Shown here: piece after piece, positions 6,282-11,870 of the stretch
Position numbering within the stretch: the first letter of the stretch is position 1
Layout: every line of letters begins with the position of its first letter
Made by a program: the position numbers and the translations under genes
The notes under the pieces: model-generated
The model's database searches: none
The model's input: only the letters and a program-made list of their open reading frames with translations
What the model was told of the DNA's origin: nothing
From: Flavobacteriaceae bacterium
GTDB taxonomy: Bacteria; Bacteroidota; Bacteroidia; Flavobacteriales; Flavobacteriaceae
Length of the DNA: 11,870 bases
NCBI GenBank assembly: GCA_013001365.1
Contig: JABDMQ010000105.1
Coordinates: forward strand, 1 to 11,870
Direction of reading: 5' to 3'

Positions 6282-9200
6282 TTAATTAATAAGTAATGCA
6301 TTTTTCAAAATCGTTACAGGATGATAAGAGGTTCTATGGGTACCATCTTTTATCTGATGCCTGCAGCTAGTGCCATTCGCCACAATTATAGTATCCATGC
6401 TTGCATTTCGTATTGCCGGGAATAATGTCAATTCTCCCATTTGCATGCTTATATCATAATGTTCTTTTTCATATCCAAAACTTCCAGCCATACCGCAGCA
6501 TCCTGAAGGTATCGTTTCAACATCATAGTTTTTAGGCAAGGTCAATAATTCAGCAGTGTAATCAGGATTTCCAAGGGATTTATGATGGCAATGAGCATGA
6601 AACTTGATAGCTGCTTTTTTCGAGGTGAATTGATCTTCGCTGATGACGCCAGATTGCATTTCCTTATAAAGAAATTCGTCAATCAAGAAAGTCCTATCTG
6701 CAATCTGCTCTGCCTGCTCTAAATCATCAGCCAATTTGAGTGATTCATCTTTTAAAGTCAATATCGCAGACGGCTCTATTCCTATAATTTTAGTACTTGA
6801 ATTAATACTTTCTGTTATGTAATTTATATTACTATTAATCAGGCTTTTAGCTTCATTTAAAAAACCTTTTGATATGTAGCTTCTTGCGCTTTCAAGATGG
6901 TCGATAATGGTAATATTATATCCCAGTTCTTGAAGTAAGATTATTGAATCCACGGCTAAATCAGAATCCAGGTAATTGGTAAATTCATCTATAAAAAGGA
7001 CCACTTGTTTGTTATTCGCCTTATTCCTAGATGTTTCAATACCTATCACCTTATTGTAGTTTGCAACAGATACCTTAGGTATGCTTCGTTTGGAGGCTAT
7101 GCCATAAAACTTTTTAATTATCCTGGAAGTAATTATGTTTTGGTTCAAGAAATTGGCCAGAATCGGGAATTTACTAGCCAGTTTATTGTATTTGGTAGCA
7201 TTAGCAAAGAATTTATCCCTTCTGGAGAAACCATTGACAGTTTTATATTGGTACTCGAATTCGGTCTTTAGACTGGCAACATCAACGCTACTTGGACATT
7301 CGCTCGCACAAGCCTTGCAAGCGATGCATAGGTCAAAAACTTGGTTCAATTCATCATGGTTGAATTTATTGGCTTTTTCACTATTAGTCAAGTATTCCCT
7401 TAGGGCATTTGCCCTTGCCCTGGTTGTGTCCTTCTCATTTAGAGTAGCCCGATAACTTGGGCACATTGTTCCACCTGCTGACGGCAGTTTCCTGCAATCC
7501 CCCGAACCATTGCATTTCTCAGCTTCGCGGAGAATTCCCATCGATTTTTCGAACTTCAGCATGGTCGTAATCTCAGGTTCATTTCGATTTGCTTCATACC
7601 GTAAGTTGGCATCCATTGATAATGGATTAACAATCTTTCCTGGATTAAAGATGTTTTCAGGATCAAAAATGGTCTTTATTCGTTCAAGAATCTTGTAATT
7701 CTGGCTACCGATCATATATTCTATGAATCCTGATCTTACGATGCCATCTCCATGCTCACCGCTAAATGAACCTCTATATTTCTTAACCAATTTGGCCACA
7801 TCACCTGTTATATCTTTGAAGGCTTGAATGTCTTCTGCTTTTTTAAGGTTAAGAATGGGTCTAAGGTGCAGTTCACCAGCACCAGCATGGGCATAATAGA
7901 CTGCATTCTGGCCATAGTTTTTCATAAGTTCGCTGAATTCCTCAATATATCTAGCGAGGTCTGGCAATGCCACTGCTGTGTCCTCAATGCAAGCTATGGC
8001 TTTAGGGTCACCAGCAATATTGGCGAGCAGTCCGAGTCCGGCTTTTCTTAATTCCAAGGCACGATTAATTCCTTTTCCCTTTAGAACTGGATGTGCATAA
8101 CTTAATCCTGTATTTTTAATTGTCTCCAGTAAAAACTTAATGTCTTCCTCTGCCGATTCCTTGGTATCTCGTCTTATTTCGCATAGCAGTATTGCCTTTG
8201 GGTCTCCCTCAATGAAGAATCGGTTCTCCAGCTGAGTTTTATTATCCTTTGTACAGTCGAGAATGGTCTTATCCATCATTTCACAAGTGAAAAGGTCATG
8301 TTTCATGACGGGTACGACCGCTTCAAGGCATTTATCAATAGAATCAAAATGAGCAGCGACCATAATGCTTTCATAAGGAGGCAAACTATCAAGCTTCAAT
8401 GTAATTTCCGTAGTAAATGCCAATGTACCTTCGCTACCCGTAAGCAGTTCGCACATATTGAATTCCTTAAAACCATCGAACACGTTAGCATGAATTAATT
8501 CATCTATGGCATAGCCGGTATTTCGTCTGTGAATTTCAGGCTTAGGGTAATTTTCGTTTATGTTTTTCTGAACCTCTTTACTATTTAATTCCTTGTAAAT
8601 AGCATTGTAAATATGGCCTTCCAGATTATTAATGGCTTTTTTAGCTTTGAATTCATTAACGCTTATAGGCTGGAATTCTGCTATTGATCCATCACTTAAA
8701 AGAGTTCGAAGTTTAATGACCTTATCTCGAGTGACACCATATTTTATTGAGGTTGTTCCTGATGAATTATTACCAACCATTCCGCCGATCATACAGCGGT
8801 TGGAAGTTGAAGTATTTGGGCCAAAGAACAAACCAAATGGTTTGAGATAATCATTCAGTTCATCACGAATAACCCCAGGCTGAACGGTGACTGTCTTATT
8901 TTTTTCATCGATATCAATAATCCTTGTAAAATGTCTTGAAACATCTACGACAATACCTTCTCCTACACATTGTCCTGCCAAAGAAGTTCCTGCTGTGCGT
9001 GGGATTAATGAGGTCTTCTGTTGGTGTGCAAAATGAATAAGTGTTTTGATGTCCTCTTCATTTCTTGGGTAAGCTACCGCAATTGGTAATTTTCGATAGA
9101 CAGAGGCATCAGTGGCGTATATGGCCTTATGCAGGTCATCGAACAAAAGCTCACCCATCATGCGATGTTGAAGATCAGTCAATGCTTCTGTTATAACCAT
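6282..9200 (-). CDS. FAD-binding and 4Fe-4S dehydrogenase, YdiJ/Dld-GlpC type
   Basis: 972-residue three-part oxidoreductase, near the usual length of about 1,000 for YdiJ-type proteins. Residues 30-270 form the FAD-binding (PCMH) domain, with PRTAGTSLAGQ at 67-77, GGMVGNNSSG at 139-148 and GSEGTL at 255-260. Residues 280-526 are the FAD-linked oxidase C-terminal domain, with H444-L-R, SGEHGDG (480-486) and FNPGKIVNP (518-526). Residues 555-640 hold a two-cluster ferredoxin-like region: C563, C569 and C580, then C625-x2-C-x2-C-x3-C635-P. The GlpC-like tail has one intact CCG-type motif (HAHCHH at 868-873, GCCG at 900-903); the expected earlier CCG cysteines are absent (HLESARSYISKG at 768-779). 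Such enzymes oxidise D-2-hydroxyacids (D-lactate, D-2-hydroxyglutarate) and pass electrons through FAD and Fe-S clusters to an acceptor. No signal peptide is present, so it is cytoplasmic or membrane-associated. The substrate cannot be read from the sequence. Confidence 0.93.
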   Translation of the reverse strand: MVITEALTDLQHRMMGELLFDDLHKAIYATDASVYRKLPIAVAYPRNEEDIKTLIHFAHQQKTSLIPRTAGTSLAGQCVGEGIVVDVSRHFTRIIDIDEKNKTVTVQPGVIRDELNDYLKPFGLFFGPNTSTSNRCMIGGMVGNNSSGTTSIKYGVTRDKVIKLRTLLSDGSIAEFQPISVNEFKAKKAINNLEGHIYNAIYKELNSKEVQKNINENYPKPEIHRRNTGYAIDELIHANVFDGFKEFNMCELLTGSEGTLAFTTEITLKLDSLPPYESIMVAAHFDSIDKCLEAVVPVMKHDLFTCEMMDKTILDCTKDNKTQLENRFFIEGDPKAILLCEIRRDTKESAEEDIKFLLETIKNTGLSYAHPVLKGKGINRALELRKAGLGLLANIAGDPKAIACIEDTAVALPDLARYIEEFSELMKNYGQNAVYYAHAGAGELHLRPILNLKKAEDIQAFKDITGDVAKLVKKYRGSFSGEHGDGIVRSGFIEYMIGSQNYKILERIKTIFDPENIFNPGKIVNPLSMDANLRYEANRNEPEITTMLKFEKSMGILREAEKCNGSGDCRKLPSAGGTMCPSYRATLNEKDTTRARANALREYLTNSEKANKFNHDELNQVFDLCIACKACASECPSSVDVASLKTEFEYQYKTVNGFSRRDKFFANATKYNKLASKFPILANFLNQNIITSRIIKKFYGIASKRSIPKVSVANYNKVIGIETSRNKANNKQVVLFIDEFTNYLDSDLAVDSIILLQELGYNITIIDHLESARSYISKGFLNEAKSLINSNINYITESINSSTKIIGIEPSAILTLKDESLKLADDLEQAEQIADRTFLIDEFLYKEMQSGVISEDQFTSKKAAIKFHAHCHHKSLGNPDYTAELLTLPKNYDVETIPSGCCGMAGSFGYEKEHYDISMQMGELTLFPAIRNASMDTIIVANGTSCRHQIKDGTHRTSYHPVTILKNALLIN

Positions 9201-9317
9201 GCCTAAATTTAGAGTTTCTATACCAATATTAACAAAAGTTTATCGTTATAATTTAACTAATGAAAATGTTAAAATTTTAATTTTACGGTTTGTATAAAAC
9301 TTGAAAACATTAATCAC
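9201..9317. promoter_or_regulatory. Divergent AT-rich spacer, probable back-to-back promoters
   Basis: This 117-nt spacer separates the minus-strand FAD/Fe-S dehydrogenase gene from the plus-strand outer-membrane barrel gene, so it must hold promoters for both unless transcription reads in from elsewhere. On the minus strand, 9240-9233 reads AACTTTTG, one base off the Bacteroidota TAnnTTTG element. On the plus strand, TACGGTTTG (9284-9292) has the right parts with one extra base of spacing. Neither has a convincing -33 partner. No operator-like palindrome beyond simple A/T runs stands out. Confidence 0.3.
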
Positions 9318-9812
9318 ATGAAAAAATTAATTGTATTAAGCATTGCACTAGTCGGAATCACACTTTCTGTATCAGCTCAATCAATCTCTCCTAATGCTAT
9401 TGGTCTTAGGTTAGGTGATAGCGATGGCCTTGGAGCTGAAGTTTCATACCAAAGAGCCTTAACTGACACGAATCGGTTGGAATTGGATCTTGGATGGCGA
9501 GATGGCAAGAATTACGATGGTGTTAAATTAGCAGGGCTCTATCAATGGGTTTGGCAATTGGACGGAAGCTTCAATTGGTATGCCGGTGTTGGTGGTGGTT
9601 TTGCGGCATTTAGTTATGATAACTTAGGGCCAGGAATTGACGATAGCACTAGCTTTTTATTCGTTGCCGGTGATATTGGAATCGAGTATAATTTTGATTT
9701 CCCTCTTTTATTATCATTGGATTTCAGACCGGAAATTGGTTTCGGAGATGATATTTATAATAATGATGACCTAGATTTTGATATTGCTCTTGGTATAAGA
9801 TATCAGTTCTAG
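9318..9812 (+). CDS. Small outer-membrane beta-barrel protein
   Basis: 164 residues with a clear Sec signal peptide: MKKL, a hydrophobic core at 4-16, and a likely signal peptidase I site after VSA (residues 18-20). The mature protein of about 144 residues alternates polar and hydrophobic/aromatic residues in strand-like segments (for example residues 26-45, 52-77, 82-101, 113-126, 130-142) and ends in R-Y-Q-F, the terminal aromatic signature recognised by the BAM complex. This size suits an eight-stranded barrel. Asp/Asn-rich loops (residues 147-155) are consistent with exposed turns. It has no catalytic residues I can identify and no cysteines. It is a single-gene unit bounded by a divergent spacer and a strong terminator. 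The role could be structural, adhesive or binding; the sequence does not say which. Confidence 0.85.
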   Translation: MKKLIVLSIALVGITLSVSAQSISPNAIGLRLGDSDGLGAEVSYQRALTDTNRLELDLGWRDGKNYDGVKLAGLYQWVWQLDGSFNWYAGVGGGFAAFSYDNLGPGIDDSTSFLFVAGDIGIEYNFDFPLLLSLDFRPEIGFGDDIYNNDDLDFDIALGIRYQF

Positions 9813-9832
9813 TAAATAAAAGTAATAAATAA

Positions 9833-9856
9833 AAAAGCACCCTTTTGGGTGCTTTT
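9833..9856. terminator. Bidirectional intrinsic terminator
   Basis: A perfect 10-bp stem (AAAAGCACCC / GGGTGCTTTT) with a TTTT loop. The G/C-rich core is GCACCC/GGGTGC. On the plus strand it is followed by a T-rich run (TTTTCTTGTTTT), ending transcripts of the outer-membrane barrel gene. On the minus strand the flanking A run (9831-9836) becomes a T tract followed by more T/A, ending transcripts of the bshA-PrcB lipoprotein operon, whose last stop is at 9864. Its position between two convergent genes fits a shared terminator. Confidence 0.92.
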
Positions 9857-9863
9857 CTTGTTT

Positions 9864-10379
9864 TCAGTTCTTTCGGAAGACGATGGCTTGCTTACTATCT
9901 GGTTTCGGGATTTTCACGAAGCAAAACGGTTGACAAATTGCAGTAACCTGATTTTCATCCGGATTTGGTCGATTTTCCTTAACATTGATGACTAAATCAT
10001 TCTTAACTGAAGAAATAGATGAAATTTCTGCCGAATAACCTCCAGAACTTCTTTCTCCAAGGAAAATGGCAACAACATTGTATTTCTCGAAATCGATTTC
10101 TGGCACTGGTAACCCAGGACGTCGAAACCTGTTGATGATACCGTAAGCCTCATGTAGCTCCTTATTATTTGTAATGACGCGATTCTCCTCTTTTTCAAGG
10201 CCACCATAGGCTTCCTGTAGAATCACAAAATAATCCTGGGATTCCTGTTCAGTTTCTTTGGATATTTCCTTCGTCATTGCTGGCTTTTCTTGAGAGCCTT
10301 CATTCTTCAATGCTTCTTTGGAATTACCACAAGATAAGGCGAATGTCAAAGGAAGGATTACGGATACTATAAATTTCAT
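9864..10379 (-). CDS. PrcB-domain lipoprotein
   Basis: 171 residues. A short lipoprotein signal ends in A-L-S-C17, and the mature N-terminus (18-50) is a charged, Lys/Glu-rich linker that would tether the domain to a membrane. The globular part (about 50-170) carries the marks of the PrcB C-terminal domain: F-L-G-E-R-S-S-G-G-Y at 106-115 and the closing Q-P-F-C-F-V-K-I-P at 150-158. PrcB was named as an accessory subunit of the PrtP (dentilisin) protease complex of Treponema; in other bacteria the domain occurs in small lipoproteins of unknown role. Two cysteines in the mature domain (C149, C153) sit close together at the last strand. The gene starts 10 nt after the bshA stop and is the last in that operon before the terminator. 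Its part in bacillithiol chemistry, if any, is not evident. Confidence 0.82.
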   Translation of the reverse strand: MKFIVSVILPLTFALSCGNSKEALKNEGSQEKPAMTKEISKETEQESQDYFVILQEAYGGLEKEENRVITNNKELHEAYGIINRFRRPGLPVPEIDFEKYNVVAIFLGERSSGGYSAEISSISSVKNDLVINVKENRPNPDENQVTAICQPFCFVKIPKPDSKQAIVFRKN

Positions 10380-10389
10380 GATGTTATTT

Positions 10390-11526
10390 TTAATGAGTCA
10401 TACACTTTGTAAAGGTTTGCTCATAAATCGCCTCATATTGTGGGACGATCTTATCTATCGCAAACTTTTTGGCCTCATTTTTCGCATTTTGTTTGAACTC
10501 CTGCAATCGTTCTGGATCGCTTAAAATATAAATCGCATTGCTGACCATGTCATCAATGTCTCCTACTTCACTCATGTAACCAGAAACACCTTGAATATTA
10601 ACTTCTGGAATTCCTCCGGTATTACTTGATATAACCGGAACTCCTGAAGCCATGGCTTCCAATGCAGCTAGACCAAAACTTTCAGTCTCAGAAGGCAAAA
10701 GGAAAAGATCGGAAAAACAAAGGATCTTGTCTATTTCGCCACTATTGCCAAAGAAAATCACTTTTTCTTCTATCCCTAATTCTTCACACAATAATTCTGC
10801 CTGTTCTTTTTCTGGACCTTCACCAACCATCATGAGTTTGGCAGGAAATTGTTTTTGGACACCATTGAAGACATGAATGATATCCAATATTCTTTTTACT
10901 GGTCTAAAATTACTGATATGTGTCAGTATCATTTCATCTTCAGAAGCCATCATATCTCGCTGACAGTCAGTAAATGAATATTCATGCTTTTCCATATCTA
11001 TGAAATTCGGAATGACATTTATCTCATTTTCGATATCGAATAAGCGTAATGTATCCTTTTTAAGGCTTTCTGATACAGACGTCACTGCATCTGATTTATT
11101 GATGCTGAACTCAACTGCAGTCTTATAATTTGGATGGCTGCCGACAAGAGTTATATCGGTCCCGTGCAATGTTGTTACAATTGGCACATAAATCCCTTCT
11201 TCCTGAAGCATTTTTCTGGCCATATAGGCTGCATAGGCATGAGGTATTGCATAATGAACGTGGAGAAGCTCAATACCATGGACTTTTACCATATCAACAA
11301 GTTTACTTGATAAAGCTAACTCGTAAGGTTGATAATGGAAAAGTGGGTACTCAGAGACATTGACTTCATGAAAATGCACATCATGACTAACTAATTCTAA
11401 CCTTACGGGTTGCTTGTAGGTAATGAAATGAACTTCATGGCCATGCTTTGAAAGCGCCAACCCCAGTTCTGTGGCAACAACACCACTACCTCCAAAAGTG
11501 GGATAACAAACTATTCCTATTTTCAT
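10390..11526 (-). CDS. bshA: N-acetyl-alpha-D-glucosaminyl L-malate synthase
   Basis: 378-residue cytoplasmic GT4 glycosyltransferase of standard BshA length. It joins GlcNAc from UDP-GlcNAc to L-malate, the first step of bacillithiol synthesis. The opening MKIGIVCYPTFGGSG, with the glycine loop at 12-15, is characteristic of BshA. HVHYAIPHA (89-97) and TLHGTDIT (119-126) shape the acceptor side. In the C-terminal Rossmann domain FRPVKR (207-212), GEGPE (235-239), the E282-x7-E290 motif and SNTGGIPE (301-308) bind the nucleotide sugar. Its ATG overlaps the stop of the upstream serine hydrolase gene in an ATGA arrangement (11523-11526), implying translational coupling, and the PrcB lipoprotein gene follows after 10 nt. 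The later genes bshB and bshC are not in the window. Confidence in the assignment is high because of the near-complete motif match. Confidence 0.96.
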   Translation of the reverse strand: MKIGIVCYPTFGGSGVVATELGLALSKHGHEVHFITYKQPVRLELVSHDVHFHEVNVSEYPLFHYQPYELALSSKLVDMVKVHGIELLHVHYAIPHAYAAYMARKMLQEEGIYVPIVTTLHGTDITLVGSHPNYKTAVEFSINKSDAVTSVSESLKKDTLRLFDIENEINVIPNFIDMEKHEYSFTDCQRDMMASEDEMILTHISNFRPVKRILDIIHVFNGVQKQFPAKLMMVGEGPEKEQAELLCEELGIEEKVIFFGNSGEIDKILCFSDLFLLPSETESFGLAALEAMASGVPVISSNTGGIPEVNIQGVSGYMSEVGDIDDMVSNAIYILSDPERLQEFKQNAKNEAKKFAIDKIVPQYEAIYEQTFTKCMTH

Positions 11527-11870
11527 TCAATGATCGCTTCGTAGATTAATCTCTGTATTTCGGTTCTGACACTTTCATGCAACAATCGGTTATTGGTTGC
11601 ATCTGGATAGGTCCGATTGGATAAAAATACGTAAACTATTTCTTCTTCTGGGTCAGCCCAAGCATAAGTTCCGGTAAATCCAGAATGCCCAAAACTTGTC
11701 ATGGATATGCAACCACATGTCGGGCCTTCATCGCCTAATTGTGGTTTGTCAAATCCTATTCCTCGCCTATTGTCGTTATCGCAATAATAACATTTATTGA
11801 ATTTATCCAAGGTCTCCGACTTAAAGTAACGTTTGCCACCATAAAATCCTTTTTGAAGGTACATCTGCAT
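11523..11870 (-). CDS. Serine hydrolase (beta-lactamase fold), C-terminal part, cut by window edge
   Basis: Only the last 115 or so codons are inside the window; the reading frame is open to the right edge, so the methionine at 11870 is probably internal. The visible part matches the end of beta-lactamase/AmpC-like serine hydrolases: F60-G-H-S-G-F-T-G-T (residues counted from the edge) carries the H-x-G motif that replaces K-T-G in this group, followed by a W-x-D-P-E strand and VYVFLSNR. The catalytic S-x-x-K and Y-x-N lie outside. Four cysteines, C27-x2-C30 and C52-x-C54, precede the H-S-G motif. In related flavobacteria I recall the gene before bshA encoding an N-terminal GH3 (beta-N-acetylglucosaminidase) domain fused to this domain; that is inference here. 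Export to the envelope is likely but its signal is not visible. The stop overlaps the bshA start by 4 nt. Confidence 0.8.
   Translation of the reverse strand: MQMYLQKGFYGGKRYFKSETLDKFNKCYYCDNDNRRGIGFDKPQLGDEGPTCGCISMTSFGHSGFTGTYAWADPEEEIVYVFLSNRTYPDATNNRLLHESVRTEIQRLIYEAIIE

Noticed and set aside
7005..7455. Two plus-strand open frames antisense to the FAD/Fe-S dehydrogenase
   Set aside because: They overlap each other and a well-supported gene, and their translations look like out-of-frame shadow sequence with no motifs.
9262..9284. A/T-run palindrome-like stretch upstream of the outer-membrane barrel gene
   Set aside because: It consists only of runs of A and T, with no G/C core or defined half-sites, so it cannot be told from low-complexity spacer.
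1..11870. Mobile element, phage, toxin-antitoxin, defence or CRISPR content
   Set aside because: I found no transposase, integrase, reverse transcriptase, nuclease, or regular direct repeats; the genes are ordinary metabolic, transport and envelope genes.

Overview
The window reads as an ordinary chromosomal segment of a low-GC Bacteroidota bacterium, most likely from the Flavobacteriaceae. The evidence is a bacillithiol glycosyltransferase of the Bacteroidota/Firmicutes type (BshA), a chorismate synthase starting MAGNSFG, lipoproteins and a small outer-membrane barrel (so a Gram-negative envelope), starts with no convincing Shine-Dalgarno sequences, and a TAnnTTTG-type -7 promoter element upstream of aroC. 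I see no insertion sequence, integrase, phage gene, CRISPR array, rRNA or tRNA. Genes are intact except the one cut by the right edge, and they are closely packed.

Left block (10-3893, all minus strand, transcribed right to left): aroC (chorismate synthase), then a dicarboxylate/amino-acid:cation symporter, a GshB-like ATP-grasp ligase and a small TerB-like acidic helical protein. The last two are only 2 nt apart. A 200-nt divergent spacer (3894-4093) separates aroC from the plus-strand pair: an LpxH-like metallophosphoesterase (4094-4924) and a probable surface lipoprotein (4976-5794).

Middle block: a two-TM membrane protein (5776-6270, minus) overlaps the end of the lipoprotein gene tail to tail by 19 nt. 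It lies 11 nt downstream of a large FAD/Fe-S dehydrogenase of the YdiJ type (6282-9200, minus). A short AT-rich divergent spacer leads to a small outer-membrane beta-barrel protein (9318-9812, plus), which ends at a strong hairpin usable as a terminator in both directions (9833-9856).

Right block (9864-11870, minus): the C-terminal end of a beta-lactamase-fold serine hydrolase, bshA, and a PrcB-domain lipoprotein. The first two overlap by the ATGA signature and the last two are 10 nt apart, so this looks like one operon ending at the 9833-9856 hairpin. BshA makes the first bacillithiol intermediate in the cytoplasm, whereas its two partners appear to act in the envelope.

No clear undescribed system is visible. 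The points most worth a second look are: a GshB-like ligase in a genome that appears to use bacillithiol, tightly paired with a TerB-like protein; a CxxC/CxC cysteine quartet beside the active-site motif of the serine hydrolase that is translationally coupled to bshA; and the PrcB lipoprotein in the same operon.
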